Shown here one piece after another: positions 40,747 to 58,200 of a stretch of DNA of 64,000 bases (positions are counted from its first letter, which is position 1; each line of letters opens with the position of its first letter). A model generated the notes under the pieces. That model ran no database searches. It was given only the letters and a program-made list of their open reading frames with translations, and was not told where the DNA came from. The position numbers and the translations under genes were made by a program. Location of the stretch: NCBI GenBank assembly GCA_028752905.1, contig JAQNBH010000146.1, positions 1 to 64,000 on the forward strand. Reading direction: 5' to 3'. This DNA is from Cladorhizidae sp. MBARI D1340-BT2 (taxonomy: Eukaryota > Porifera > Demospongiae > Poecilosclerida > Cladorhizidae).

Positions 40747-42506
40747 GTCCAGGCTAAAAGTGGTCCAGTCTAAAAGTGGTCCAGGCTAATGTGGTCCAGG
40801 CTAATGTGGTCCAGGCTAATGTGGTCCAAGCTAATGTGGTCCAGGCTAATGTGGTCCAAAGCTAATGTGGTCCAGGCTAATGTGGTCCAGGCTAATGTGG
40901 TCCAAGCTAATGTGGTCTAAGCTAATGTGGTCCAGGCTAATGTGTTCCAGGCTAATGTGATCCAGGCTAATGTGGTCCAGGCTAATGTGGTCCAGGCTAA
41001 TGTGGTCCAAAGCTAATGTGGTCCAGGCTAATGTGGTCCAGGCTAATGTGGTCCAAGCTAATGTGGTCTAAGCTAATGTGGTTCAGGCTAATGTGGTCCA
41101 GGCTAATGGGGTCTAAGCTAATGTGGTCCAAGCTAATGTGGTCCAGGCTAATGTGGTCCAAGCTAATGTGGTCCAAGCTAATTGGTCCAGGCTAAAAGTG
41201 GTCCAGGCTAATGTGGTCCGGACTAAAAGTGGTCCAGGCTAATGTGGTCCAGGCTAATGTGGTCCAGGCTAATGTGGTCCAGGCTAATGTGGTCCAGGCT
41301 AATGTGGTCCAGGCTAATGTGGTCTAAGCTAATGTGGTTCAGGCTAATGTGGTCTAAGCTAATGTGGTTCAGGCTAATGTGGTCTAAGCTAATGTGGTCC
41401 AGGCTAATGTGGTCTAAGCTAATGTGGTTCAGGCTAATGTGGTCTAAGCTAATGTGGTCCAGGCTAAAAGTGGTCCAGGCTAATTTGGTCCAAGCTAATG
41501 TGGTCCAAGCTAATTGGTCCGGGCTAAAAGTGGTTCAGGCTAATTTGGTCCGGACTAAATGTGGTCCAGGCTAATGTGGTCCAGGCTAAAAGTGGTCCAG
41601 GCTAATGTGGTCCAGGCTAAAAGTGGTCCAGGCTAATGTGGTCCAAGCTAATGTGGTCCAGGCTAATGTGGTCCAGGCTAATGTGGTCCAGGCTAATTTG
41701 GTCCAGGCTAATTTGGTCCAGGCTAATGTGGGCCAGGCTAATGTGGTCCAGGCTAATTTGGTCCAGGCTAATGTGGTCCAAGCTAATGTGGTCCAGGCTA
41801 ATGTGGTCCAAGCTAATGTGGTCCAAGCTAATGTGGTCTAAGATAATGTGGTCCAAGCTAATGTGGTCCAGGCTAATGTGGTCCAGGCTAATGTGGTCCA
41901 AGCTAATGTGGGCCTGGCTAATGTGGTCCAAGCTAATGTGGTCCAGGCTAATGTGGTCCAAGCTAATGTGGTCCAGGCTAATGTGGTCCAGGCTAATGTG
42001 GTCCAGGCTAATGTGGTCCAGGCTAATGTGGTCCAAGCTAATGTGGTCCAGGCTAATGTGGTCCAAGCTAATGTGGTCCAAGCTAATGTGGTCTAAGCTA
42101 ATGTGGTCCAAGCTAATGTGGTCCAGGCTAATGTGGTCCAGGCTAATGTGGTCCAAGCTAATGTGGGCCTGGCTAATGTGGTCCAAGCTAATGTGGGCCA
42201 GGCTAATGTGGTCCAAGCTAATGTGGTCCAGGCTAATGTGGTCCAGGCTAATGTGGTCCAGGCTAATGTGGTCCAGGCTAATGTGGTCCAAGCTAATGTG
42301 GTCCAAGCTAATGTGGTCTAAGCTAATGTGGTCCAAGCTAATGTGGTCCAGGCTAATGTGGTCCAGGCTAATGTGGTCCAAGCTAATGTGGGCCTGGCTA
42401 ATGTGGTCCAAGCTAATGTGGTCCAAGCTAATGTGGTCCAGGCTAATGTGGTCCAGGCTAATGTGGTCCAGGCTAATGTGGTCCAAGCTAATGTGGTCCA
42501 GGCTAA
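40747..42506. repeat. 15-bp satellite, unit C (about 117 copies)
   Basis: Same length and variant order as B. Frames open on both strands (41,636-42,511 plus; 42,486-41,617 minus). Confidence 0.98.
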
Positions 42507-43971
42507 AATAGTGTTTGCCTAAATAATTTTATTTTTAATTTGTTTAAAGCTGCTGCCTCCTATTGCGTACCAAAGATGCTGGACTCCACCATAGCCAGGC
42601 CTAGACACTCACAGCTACATGTAGGAGCTTAATGTTGCCAGCTCAGCTAATCACAGAAGCAGAGCTTAGGCCAGTGTACCAGCAGCCATGTAACTAGGGT
42701 AGGATCAGGATGTTAGGGCTAGGGACAAGGTCAGAGTTACAGTAGTTAGAACCAGTGTCCAGGATTAGAGATAGGGCCAGAATTAGGACCAGAAGGCTCA
42801 GGATTAGAGCTAATGCCAGAGTTGGGCTTAAGCCTAACGTTAAAATTAGGGCCAGAGTTAAGACAAGAATCACCAGGGCTAAAGCTAGGGGAAAAGTTAG
42901 GACCTCGGGCCATGGCTAAAGCCAGGGGTGGAGTTAGGACCAGGGGTTAGTGCTAGAGCTAGGGCCAGAGTTAGGACCTCGGGCCATGGCTAAAGCCAGG
43001 GGTGGAGTTAGGCCCAGGGGTTAGTGCTAGAGCTAGGGCCAGAGCTAGGGCCAGAGCTAAGAGAAGGGTCCAAGGCCAGAGCTGAATCGTTAAAAAAAAG
43101 TTGGTAAGAGCAATTTTAACCAAAGGACTTGATTTTGTATCTCAGCATTTCTCTGGCAGGCAGTTTTGCTATGTGCTCACTGAAACTCATCAAGCCGCCC
43201 CCCCGTAAGTGCAGAGTGAATGTAGGGCACTATAGCAGAGGTGAGGACAGATGCAGAGAGCAGGAGAGGAGAGTGTCTGTAATCAAGAGCTTAGATGACC
43301 TAGCAAGTGAGGACAAGAGCACGCACATACATGTAGATCTCACACCTGCTTCATGACCTCGCCCGCTACAGTTACTGTTCAAGTTCAGGAATGACTGATT
43401 ATTGCCAAGTCAGCAAGAACATAGCATATTATACATGAAGTGCATGTGAGGTATTATTGCTGATAGTTGACACTATCTCTTTCACATACCTAGTCTTGGG
43501 CATTGAAGTGCTTTTCAGGTAGTGATTGCTGCCATTAGCACTTGGTGTCATTGAGACAAGACAGGGATCCTAATAAAGGCAAAAAGTGGAGATTCCACCA
43601 TTCTTTAAATCTGCAAACAATAAATTATCTCAGGTAGACAGCGTTGCCCAGGAAACAATACAATATCTAGAGAGGATTACAAATTGATGTGCCTCCCTCC
43701 CCCTATCCTTCCACTTCTCCAAGCCCCCAGGTGTTGATCACAATTCTTACTCTCCTGAATTCCTGTTATGACCACTCGATGTTTTTGTATGGAACAAGTG
43801 GAAGACCACAATGCCTTCTGTTAATCTCATCATTCCAACAACTTCATTCTAATGGAGTAGTGCTAGAGGTAGCCTCGCTGGCTAACTGCTTGCATTGGGT
43901 GAGTCCAACGCAGCTAGAGGAGTCTGTTGGCAAAGCCACCTTGTGAGGTTATTAGTGTGGTACTGTATATC
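42507..43971. other. Non-repetitive segment with degenerate TTAGGG-like tract, unit C
   Basis: Same as 27,476-28,940. The TTAGGG-like tract is at about 42,689-43,089 with the same 74-bp duplication. Confidence 0.6.
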
Positions 43972-45291
43972 TCTCACTGGTGCCATGAGAGGCAACCACA
44001 TGTCTCCCGTACAGACCTACTCTCTCACTGGTGCCATGAGGTAACTCAGAGGCAACCACATGTCTCCCGTACAGACCTACTCTCTCACTGGTGCCATGAT
44101 AACTCAGAGGCAACCACATGTCTCCCGTACAGACCTACTCTCTCACTGGTGCCATGCGCTAACTCAGAGGCAACCACATGTCTCCCGTACAGACCTACTC
44201 TCTCACTGGTGCCATGAGCTAACTCAGAGGCAACCACATGTGTCCAGTACAGACCTACTCTCTCACTGGTGCCATGAGCTAACTCAGAGGCAACCACATG
44301 TCTCCCGTACAGACCTACTCTCTCACTGGTGCCATGAGCTAACTCAGAGGCAACCACATGTCTCCCGTACAAACCTACTCTCTCACTGGTGCCATGAGCT
44401 AACTCAGAGGCAACCACATGTCTCCCATACAGACCTACTCTCTAACTGGTACCATGAGCTAACTCAGAGGCAACCACATGTCTCACGTACAAACCTACTC
44501 TCTCACTGGTGCCATGAGCTAACTCAGAGGCAACCACATGTCTCCCGTACAGACCTACTCTCTCACTGGTGCCATGAGCTAACTCAGAGGCAACCACATG
44601 TCTCCCATACAGACCTACTCTCTCACTGGTGCCATGAGCTAACTCAGAGGCAACCACATGTCTCCCGTACAAACCTACTCTCTCACTGGTGCCATGAGCT
44701 AACTCAGAGGCAACCACATGTGTCCAGTACAGACCTACTCTCTCACTGGTGCCATGAGCTAACTCAGAGGCAACCACATGTCTCCCATACAGACCTACTC
44801 TCTCACTGGTGCCATGAGCTAACTCAGAGGCAACCACATGTCTCCCGTACAAACCTACTCTCTCACTGGTGCCATGGGCTAACTCAGAGGCAACCACATG
44901 TCTCCCATACAGACCTACTCTCTCACTGGTGCCATGAGCTAACTCAGAGGCAACCACATGTGTCCAGTACAGACCTACTCTCTCACTGGTGCCATGAGCT
45001 AACTCAGAGGCAACAACATGTCTCCCGTACAGACCTACTCTCTCACTGGTGCCATGAGCTAACTCAGAGGCAACCACATGTCTCCCGTACAGACCTACTC
45101 TCTCACTGGTGCCATGAGCTAACTCAGAGGCAACCACATGTCTCCCATACAGACCTACTCTCTCACTGGTGCCATGAGCTAACTCAGAGGCAACCACATG
45201 TCTCCCGTACAGACCTAGTCTCTCACTGGTGCCATGAGCTAACTCAGAGGCAACCACATGTCTCCCGTACAGATCTACTGTCCCACTAGTG
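43972..45291. repeat. 60-bp satellite, unit C (about 22 copies)
   Basis: One monomer fewer than B, lost near the right end. Plus frame 44,060-45,289 (409 codons) and minus frame 45,431-44,442 (329 codons) remain open because loss of a 60-bp monomer keeps register. Confidence 0.98.
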
Positions 45292-46671
45292 ACCTGAAAA
45301 TAAGGCAACATAAATAAATAATTTATAAGCTGATGTCCAAGTAGCAGATGACATAACTGAGTGTGTGTTAATGGTCTGTATTTGTGCAGCAGGACATTGT
45401 CTTGTCTTGAGTGAGTGAGGCACCTTAACAAGGTACAGGGGTCAGGGTTTGAGCTGGAGATAACAAATAAAAATTAGAGATGGGAGAGGGAGGGGGTATC
45501 CTTTTTGCCACACCCCCAATATAAATCTCTGGGGATAAACAGGGGCGAGTTGGCTGATAGCCACAACTCTGCGAGGCACAGTTGACGTGATATCAGAAAC
45601 TAAGCCCCTCTAGGTCCTCCCCTCCCCCTCTCTCACGCACACTCAGCATATTCACAAGATAACAATGAATAATACATCTGTAGACCACACACATCTGTTG
45701 ACCCTTTACCAACTGAACATCATCCAGTTCATGCCTTTCATGGTGAGGGAAAACCCCCATTTCCACCTAAGGATTACTGTACTTACTGTGAGCTACACAC
45801 TCACAAAGTTGGTAAAGGGTTCACTCACGAGAAATAGAATACCTGCATTTCATGAGGAACACATATCCACATGTGAACACACCCTCTCAGCATGGCTCTA
45901 GAGAGATCTCCTAGTATTGTGAATTGTGCTGGACCGTTAGCTAGCTAGTGATTTCTATTCCCATGCCCTGTCTCCCTACTTGAATAAGGCTAAAAGGACA
46001 ACTTGCGTCCAGCACCTGCTACTATGCCATGAATCACTCCACCTCATAGCAATAGTAGAGCACAGACTGAAGACATCTTCCTGAGAACATGACCAGCTAA
46101 TATGCCCAGACTTCAGCACCTCCCACACAAAATACACCTGCTGATTATGAGTCTCTGGCAAGCACTGCAGTTGCTCGCCAGAGACACCATCCCAAATTAC
46201 CTTTATACAATGGGTGTGGTCTCTTCAAACCACACCCTTACTCCGGGGAAAATTGATATCGCTCATTTTTTTCCATAGAACAAACTGAAAAGAGGTGTGG
46301 TTATCAGACACAGCTAATATGCCTAGACTTCAGCACCAGACATGCGTAATTAGCAAGTGCATTACAAAACCACGACTCTTTCCCCACAATAATTATTACA
46401 GACATAATTATTGCCTCAAGGAAACTATCCTCTCATACAGTAATGATAGCAACATTAATTGCAAAGGCAGTATAATAGTGTGATCATTATAAAGAGTTTA
46501 TAAGTGGTTGTGGTCTACTAACACTTTTCTGTCTTGTTTCTATTAGCAGCTGCTTACAAGAAGTTACACAGTAACTCTAGAACTATATACCCAATCATAG
46601 ATGTCACCCTTTACCATATTTAGGACATGTCCCTATGCATAATTATGCACACACACATACACACATACATA
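45292..46671. other. Non-repetitive segment between 60-bp and 46-bp arrays, unit C
   Basis: Same as 30,321-31,700, including the GGGTGTGGT hairpin at about 46,211-46,236. Confidence 0.65.
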
Positions 46672-47641
46672 CATATGTCCCTATGTATTTAATATACACA
46701 CACATAGATACATGCATCATATGTCCCTATGTATTTAATATACACACACATAGATACATGCATCATATGTCCCTATGTATTTAATACACACACACATAGA
46801 TACATGCATCATATGTCCCTATGCATTTAATACACACACACATAGATACATGCATCACATGTCCCTATGTATTTAATATACACACACATAGATACATGCA
46901 TCACATGTCCCTATGTATTTAATATACACACACATAGATACATGCATCATATGTCCCTATGTATTTAATATACACACACATAGATACATGCATCATATGT
47001 CCCTATGTATTTAATATACACACACATAGATATATGCATCACATGTCCCTATGTATTTAATATACACACACATAGATACATGCATCACATGTCCCTATGT
47101 ATTTAATATACACACACATAGATACATGCATCATATGTCCCTATGTATTTAATATACACACACATAGATACATGCATCATATGTCCCTATGTATTTAATA
47201 TACACACACATAGATACATGCATCATATGTCCCTATGTATTTAATATACACACACATAGATACATGCATCATATGTCCCTATGTATTTAATATACACACA
47301 CATAGATACATGCATCATATGTCCCTATGTATTTAATATACACACACATAGATACATGCATCATATGTCCCTATGTATTTAATATACACACACATAGATA
47401 CATGCATCATATGTCCCTATGTATTTAATATACACACACATAGATACATGCATCATATGTCCCTATGTATTTAATATACACACACATAGATACATGCATC
47501 ATATGTCCCTATGTATTTAATATACACACACATAGATAAGATACATGCATCATATGTCCCTATGTATTTAATATACACACACATAGATACATGCATCATA
47601 TGTCCCTATGTATTTAATACACACACACATAGATACATGCA
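46672..47641. repeat. 46-bp satellite, unit C (about 21 copies)
   Basis: Same variants as B, including the TAGATAAGATACATG monomer at about 47,534. Confidence 0.98.
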
Positions 47642-47750
47642 GTTATCTGGTGAAGGTTTGTCATAAGCCTAAGCTTCTAAGGAAAATTACTGATAACTAA
47701 AATATAATGATGAAGATGATGATGATGATGATGATAATAATAAAAAATAA

Positions 47751-48006
<256 letters not shown>

Positions 48007-50500
48007 GTCAGTATTATTATTGGAGGTGTGGTCCCTATATTGGGGTGACTCTCGTGTTAAAGTTGCAGACAAGCAACAAAGTTGATGCCTCAGCTGACAC
48101 TGGCATTATAAAATGCTGGTATTATTAATGCATTACTGAGCTGAGGTGCAGCAGGTGTGGCTGGGGGAGGAAGAGGAAAGGTGCGGGGAAGAACACTTTT
48201 TGGCTTCCCTTTCTTTAGATAGGACAAGGAAGACTGGAGAGCTAAAAATGGCCAAACATGAAGTTAGTGACTGCCAGTGAGTTTAGCACGTATTGGACCT
48301 TGAAAATGTATTTATTAATTAATTTATTTATTGTAGCCTGCATGTTGAAATCCTGGCAGAGTGCACTGTGCACTCCAATATGATCTACTTGAAGGCCACA
48401 CAATTATAATATCTCAAATTTCAGTTGTTAAACTTCCTTCCCTAAACTTTTGCTCCACAAAGACAACACAGTGGGAGAAGCAGAATTGAGAGATGATCCT
48501 TTGAAGAAATCTTGTAATGGGGGGGGGGAAAGGGGGGAAAATGGGCACCTTAAGCTGCAATGACCTTTAAACCTTCGTGCTTTAATAATATATAATATGA
48601 CTGGATTGGGTGGAGGGGGGGGGGGGAGGAGGATTTTCTTAGAAGATCTCCCGCCATTCTGACCCCCTTTCCTCTGTACGAGGCCCAGTACATAACAATT
48701 ATTGATGATAAAAAAATGGCTAAAGAGAAGTAGAATCAAACAATAATGAATGAGAGGCAGTCACTTCCATGACTAAAACTTGAGGAGTGAAGGAAGTGGG
48801 CAACCACTGCTGTTTGAATTAGGTCTCTACAAGAACTCTAACCACTGTCTCTCTAGCCACTGTCAAAAACTAACAATAACCTATGACTTTACAGTTACCT
48901 TCTCAATAATCAACTTGAAATTGTAAGTTGATTATTGAGAAGGTTATTGTAATGTTATTATGTCAACTGAGAGTTCATTGAGAACCTAGACTATTGCAAC
49001 CAAGCCACCTGGCTATACTAAGTCAACCATAGATATCTTATTACAATGACCTTCTCACCAGAGATTAAATTTCAAGTTGATTTATTGTAATATCGTGATG
49101 TCAACTGAGAGTTGGTTCATAGATATCTCACCTGAACTTTTGGATGCACACTCCCTCAGCTTCCAATTGCTTTAGGTCTTCCAGCGGTGCGGTAAGGTAC
49201 ATCTAATTCTGCTGTTCCTCTGCTAACACGAAAGATCTTGTTTCAGTGAATGCACGACCCTTTTCCATTTACCCTGGGGAAAAGGTAAAGGATCGACAAT
49301 GCGTGAAATTTGCGCGGTCAGTGATTTTGTCCAGCGTATATATTAGTCTCGCGATTCCCTATGCAATAAGGCAAGCTAGATAGTTATATTGTTATCTGTT
49401 TGCTGGGGTTCAGCAACTACGAGACTCCCTTTTCATAGATTATGCTGCGACGACTTTAGGGTGACAAATTGTCTGTGGACAACACCCTTCACGGATTCAC
49501 TGCGCAGCTGTGAAGAGAACAGTGCCTTCATTATAGTATCGCAGTTTCTTGTTGTTTTTTAGGATTGGTGCCCCAGGAAGCTTTATATTTTTCTCAGCCA
49601 AGTTTGGTGGCAGGGCATAAATGGAAGAGGCAGGAAATCTTTCCTGGCATCCTTGATTGCAGATTTTTAAACCTCCCTGTCTCTGGACATTATTCTCATC
49701 ACTATGAATGCAGCAAAGGAAGTCTTGCATGAGCTTCATGTTTATAATTAAGACTTAGAGCCTTGGTAGAGGATCAGCTACAGCTACTTTCAAATATGTG
49801 CTAACATTTGCACATGATATGGAGGAATAATCAAATGCTACTCTATTGCTACAAGTATAATCCAACAAATTGCAGATTGCCTGCAGGTCCTCTTTATTTT
49901 AGAAGAAGATTCTCAGTAGACAAACTGAGTGTAAACTATATAATTTGCTAGAATTAAATATAGCTGCATTAGCTAAAGGTTGTGATACACTTGCATAAGT
50001 CCTATAATTATGTATACATATATCAATAAGGTTGCAGATTATTAAGCTGTAGCACAGTGCAACCACTGTTAGCTGAATAGGGGAATTTAATTTTTGAGTT
50101 GAGGCCACTGGCTGGTCCCCAGCTGGCAGGTTCTCCATTGCCACCATGAGCACCTTCTCTATCTAAACTTTTCTCTCCACGGAGTGAGCCTTTCATGAAA
50201 GCAGTTGACCATTCACTTCTTTGCAGAGAAAGCATGTAGCTGCTGCACCAGCTCAGCCAGGCTCAGTCACACACACGTACACACACATGCATACACACAC
50301 ACGACTATTCTGTTGATGTTCCTTACCAATTCTTGTGCTTGGCTGAATTAAAGAAACGGCCATGGGATTCTTATAATAGCAAATTTATGAACATGGACAT
50401 GGTATATGTAAGTTACAATATCCCAAGGAGGGAAAAGTAACATAACAGACAGGATGAAATGTTTCTCCCATATGTTCCATCCTTATTTGTTCAATCACCT

Positions 50501-50534
<34 letters not shown>

Positions 50535-50617
50535 GTGTGGTGTGGTTGTGTGGTGTCGGTGGATAAATAGACAAAAAAGATGAAAAATATAGAAAACCAA
50601 AAACAAATTTCCTTATC
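48007..50617. other. Non-repetitive block, unit C
   Basis: Counterpart of 33,033-35,642 with hairpin (48,897-48,944), CpG cluster (about 49,165-49,485), 80-codon minus frame (49,497-49,739) and (GT)n at about 50,502-50,531. No gene recognised. Confidence 0.65.
48897..48944. repeat. Perfect 19-bp hairpin, unit C
   Basis: Identical to the hairpins in A and B. Confidence 0.85.
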
Positions 50618-50770
50618 AAAATATACAGCAAGCAAATAAATCACTTGCTTATGAACTCACACTATTACACAGACATGTAATTGAGGACCTTTACCAGGCA
50701 AAATATACAGCAAGCAAATAAATGCACTTGCTTATGAACTCAACTACTGCACGGCCAGGTAAATGAACTT
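50618..50770. repeat. 82-bp tandem duplication, unit C
   Basis: AAAATATACAGCAAGC at 50,618 and 50,700, as in B. Confidence 0.85.
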
Positions 50771-50819
50771 TATTATGTATATATATATATATTTGGACTA
50801 CAATACTTAATCTCCATTA

Positions 50820-51275
50820 TATTACAGCTGGTGCATATATAGGTGTCTGGGCATGTAACATCCCACACTAGTGATGCACCACCCTTCCATGGGAACAAAC
50901 TGATGCCATCCGATCTGAACACTCCATTGGGTTCGAGTTGAGATGGGATCTTTGCAGATGCCACTGGGATGACATTGAGCCAAGCACCAGATTCTTTCCA
51001 TGCCGTTAGCAAACATGCACGATAAGTTTCAGAACTAGCGTCACTCAGCAGCTGAATGTAGTAGTAGTGGAGAAGAGAAGGAAGGAGATGAAAGTAATAG
51101 TTTGGGAATGCAAAATGCATACGGAGGAGATGCAATGCATCACGAGCATGGAGGTAACTAAGTCTCTCTCCCAAACATGCACAATGAATCCATCTTCTTC
51201 CCAAACAATGCCTTTCACTCCACCAATCAGTGAACCCAGAAGGGTGGATGACCCTGGGTTCACTACCAGAAACAT
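50820..51275 (-). mobile_element. Non-LTR retrotransposon remnant, unit C
   Basis: Same relic as in B, with GERLSYLHARDALHLLR readable in one frame, AKIPSQLEPNG and LVWDVTCPDTY. It shares the 15-bp loss of the PD motif and the frameshift in the thumb. It differs from B by lacking four bases (ATGTAGTAG against ATGTATATAGTAG) near 51,057. Confidence 0.8.
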
Positions 51276-51301
51276 AAATAAATTAAAAAAATTAATATAT
51301 A

Positions 51302-52865
<1,564 letters not shown>

Positions 52866-53238
52866 CTTCTTGGCTGCCCACCACCTACATGTTCTGTCTC
52901 TGCTTCTCTCTCACTGCCTCTGGGTTGGTGGCACTGGCCTTCTTCTTCCTCTCACAGTCTCTCTGCTTCCAGGCCTGCTCACCATCTCTGCCCTCTTCTG
53001 CCCATGTTTATTACTCTGTAGAGTATCCAGTGAGTTAGTTTACAATGTTGTTCAGGTCTGAGTCAGCATGGCACTCAGTGCTGCTGAGATACAGCACCAC
53101 TACCATGAGCAGAAGTGGGCAGAGATGGTGAGCAGGCGCAGAGAGACTCTGAGAGGAAGAAGGCAAGAGCCACCAACACAGAGGCAGTGAGAGAGAAGAA
53201 GAGGCAGAACCTCCATAGGTGGTGGGCATTCAAGAAGG
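52866..53238. repeat. Imperfect palindrome, C/D junction
   Basis: Left arm 52,866-53,006, right arm 53,104-53,238. Confidence 0.85.
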
Positions 53239-54008
53239 AGAAGCAGTACCACAGACACCTCAGTAGACACCCAACCTGGAGCAGGGGCAGACCTTGGACC
53301 TGGCAGTTTTGTTGGCAGAACGAGGCTGGTATTTCTCTACATGGCAACAATGTATAGCAAGCAGGAAGAGCAGGTGCAGCTGAAGTTCCTCCACAAGGTG
53401 GGCAACTCTGGTTTGTACAGGGATCCAGAGTGGGAAGACAACAGTGGGGCGTGCCCAGAGCTGCAGGTGAAGGGAACTTCACCAATGATTAGTTGCTGTA
53501 CATAGCATGGAATTAAATAAATTGTACCCAGCAGGTAAATGAGGTGATCAACATGGATAGAGCAAGTATCCAGTCCACAGGAGAGCCATGCATGGTTATA
53601 GACATCTGAAATTCCATTACTATGAAATTACGTTAGCTTTTTTTTTACTAGAAGGATTGCTGAAGCCTTCATGTATATATAGTGTGATAACCCTGCACAA
53701 ATACCAGATCCCACCATTAAGCCATTTATATATAAGAACAGCAGGTTATATGACACTGTGTGCAACACTGAAAATTTGATGTTAATTTTACGATATTCCA
53801 TTACGTGTTTTTTTCCTGGCCTCACTCAAATATTTATGGAAATAAAATATTGAGTAACATTAAAGTGTCAATGGAGACCTACATGCCTGAGATATAGTTT
53901 TTATAAAATGTTGAGTCTTTCTTGCCCCATATGTAGTGAAAGGGAAATTCCGTTACCACGTGATCAAATCAAATAATAATGTTAATAATAATGACGATGA
54001 TGATACAT

Positions 54009-54009
<1 letters not shown>
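53239..54009. other. Non-repetitive segment, unit D left side
   Basis: Same as 23,212-23,981 and 38,277-39,047; nothing gene-like. Confidence 0.65.
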
Positions 54010-54305
<296 letters not shown>

Positions 54306-54329
54306 ATAAACTTTTTCATAATTTCAAGA

Positions 54330-55211
54330 AGATTATAGAGGGGGAATTGCCCCCCCCCCCCCCTTTCAAGTGGCACTCTATACAAGACACTCTTTGTGTC
54401 AGTCTGCCAGGCCCTTTGGAATGCAGTGATTGGGTAAAGGGTCAAATACAACACGGGGAATTCAACCTTTGACCTGTGAGATCACAATGTCATTGCTAGT
54501 CTGTCTAGCAATAAGTTGCGTATAAGTTTTCTGCTACCTGCTTCTTTTGAGGTTCTTCCAGATGATGTGAACCATCTTTATTACAGGACCTGTTTCACTC
54601 TCCAGACCTGTCTTTGTATTGTCATCAAGCACCTTAGTTACATTAGTAACAGGAAGGAAGAAAGAAAACAGTTTTTTTTTTTTTTAAAGGATAAACTATG
54701 TTGGTAAAAATATCAAGGAAATGAGCTGGACACACGTATGCAGGCAGCTTTGAGTTTGATGATCCTTTAAATCATGTTCACCATCAAGCTATACAATAAG
54801 TATAGGTGCACAAGTTGAAATGGTAAAGGGTCATCTTTTAACAAGCTGTGGTCCTACGACTATCTCTTGTTTCCTTTCCTTTCCTTTTTAACCAAATTAC
54901 AACAAAAAAATTAAATTTTTATTGTTTGTTTGTCGTTTGTGTATGTTTCAGATGTTGTTTGCAGGAAAGAGCACAAAGTTAACTCAGAGCTTCAGAGATG
55001 TCTGGAGTTGAAAACACTTTTCTTCTTCGTTAATTTTCGTATATCGTACAATTACTTTCAACTCGCGGCATCAAATGTACTGGGGAATTCCCCTTTGAAC
55101 ACCTTCATGCTTTTATAATCATCAGGAATACTTCAGTCTTCATCGCCTTGGAGACAAAAGTCCTCCCATTGAAATGTTGGCAATAAAAGCAATGAGAAAT
55201 CTACAGAGCAA
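54330..55211. other. Non-repetitive segment before the 37-bp array, unit D
   Basis: Same as 24,370-25,252. A T-run at about 54,674 is longer than in B. Acceptor-like TATGTTTCAG ends at about 54,951. Confidence 0.5.
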
Positions 55212-58200
55212 CACTACACACACCAGCACATGCCAGTTCTTATACATACACTACTCACACCAGCACATGCCAGTTCTTATACATACACTACACACACCAG
55301 CACATGTCAGTTCTTATACATACACTACACACACCAGCACATGTCAGTTCTTATACATACTCTACACACACCAGCACATGCCAGTTCTTATACATACACT
55401 ACACACACCAGCACATGCCAGTTCTTATACATACACTACACACACCAGCACATGCCAGTTCTTATACATACACTACACACACCAGCACATGCCAGTTCTT
55501 ATACATACACTACTCACACCAGCACATGCCAGTTCTTATACATACACTACTCACACCAGCACATGCCAGTTCTTATACATACACTACACACACCAGCACA
55601 TGCCAGTTCTTATACATACACTACACACACCAGCACATGCCAGTTCTTATACATACACTACTCACACCAGCACATGTCAGTTCTTATACATACACTACAC
55701 ACACCAGCACATGCCAGTTCTTATACATACACTACACACACCAGCACATGCCAGTTCTTATACATACACTACACACACCAGCACATGTCAGTTCTTATAC
55801 ATACACTTACACACACCAGCACATGCCAGTTCTTATACATACACTACACACACCAGCACATGCCAGTTCTTATACATACACTACACACACCAGCACATGC
55901 CAGTTCTTATACATACACTACACACACCAGCACATGCCAGTTCTTATACATACACTACACACACCAGCACATGCCAGTTCTTATACATACACTACACACA
56001 CCAGCACATGCCAGTTCTTATACATACACTACTCACACCAGCACATGCCAGTTCTTATACATACACTATACACACCAGCACATGTCAGTTCTTATACATA
56101 CACTACACACACCAGCACATGCCAGTTCTTATACATACACTACACACACCAGCACATGCCAGTTCTTATACATACACTATACACACCAGCACATGTCAGT
56201 TCTTATACATACACTACACACACCAGCACATGCCAGTTCTTATACATACACTACACACACCAGCACATGTCAGTTCTTATACATACACTACACACACCAG
56301 CACATGCCAGTTCTTATACATACACTACTCACACCAGCACATGCCAGTTCTTATACATACACTACTCACACCAGCACATGCCAGTTCTTATGCATACACT
56401 ACACACACCAGCACATGCCAGTTCTTATACATACACTACACACACCAGCACATGCCAGTTCTTATACATACACTACACACACCAGCACATGTCAGTTCTT
56501 ATACATACACTACTCACACCAGCACATGCCAGTTCTTATACATACACTACACACACCAGCACATGCCAGTTCTTATACATACACTACACACACCAGTACA
56601 TGCCAGTTCTTATACATACACTACACACACCAGCACATGCCAGTTCTTATACATACACTACACACACCAGCACATGCCAGTTCTTATACATACACTACAC
56701 ACACCAGCACATGCCAGTTCTTATACATACACTACACACACCAGCACATGCCAGTTCTTATACATACACTACACACACCAGTACATGCCAGTTCTTATAC
56801 ATACACTACACACACCAGCACATGCCAGTTCTTATACATACACTACACACACCAGCACATGCCAGTTCTTATACATACACTACACACACCAGCACATGCC
56901 AGTTCTTATACATACACTACACACACCAGTACATGCCAGTTCTTATACATACACTACACACACCAGCACATGCCAGTTCTTATACATACACTACACACAC
57001 CAGCACATGCCAGTTCTTATACATACACTACACACACCAGCACATGCCAGTTCTTATACATACACTACACACACCAGCACATGCCAGTTCTTATACATAC
57101 ACTACACACACCAGCACATGTCAGTTCTTATACATACACTACACACACCAGCACATGCCAGTTCTTATACATACACTACACACACCAGCACATGCCAGTT
57201 CTTATACATACACTACACACACCAGCACATGCCAGTTCTTATACATACACTACACACACCAGCACATGCCAGTTCTTATACATACACTACACACACCAGC
57301 ACATGCCAGTTCTTATACATACACTACACACACCAGCACATGCCAGTTCTTATACATACACTACACACACCAGCACATGCCAGTTCTTATACATACACTA
57401 CACACACCAGCACATGCCAGTTCTTATACATACACTACACACACCAGCACATGCCAGTTCTTATACATACACTACACACACCAGCACATGCCAGTTCTTA
57501 TACATACACTACACACACCAGCACATGCCAGTTCTTATACATACACTACACACACCAGCACATGCCAGTTCTTATACATACACTACACACACCAGCACAT
57601 GCCAGTTCTTATACATACACTACACACACCAGCACATGCCAGTTCTTATACATACACTACACACACCAGCACATGCCAGTTCTTATACATACACTACACA
57701 CACCAGCACATGCCAGTTCTTATACATACACTACACACACCAGCACATGCCAGTTCTTATACATACACTACACACACCAGCACATGCCAGTTCTTATACA
57801 TACACTACACACACCAGCACATGCCAGTTCTTATACATATACTACACACACCAGCACATGCCAGTTCTTATACATACACTACACACACCAGCACATGCCA
57901 GTTCTTATACATACACTACACACACCAGCACATGCCAGTTCTTATACATACACTACACACACCAGCACATGCCAGTTCTTATACATACACTACACACACC
58001 AGCACATGCCAGTTCTTATACATACACTACACACACCAGCACATGCCAGTTCTTATACATACACTACACACACCAGCACATGCCAGTTCTTATACATACA
58101 CTACACACACCAGTACATGCCAGTTCTTATACATACACTACACACACCAGCACATGCCAGTTCTTATACATACACTACACACACCAGCACATGCCAGTTC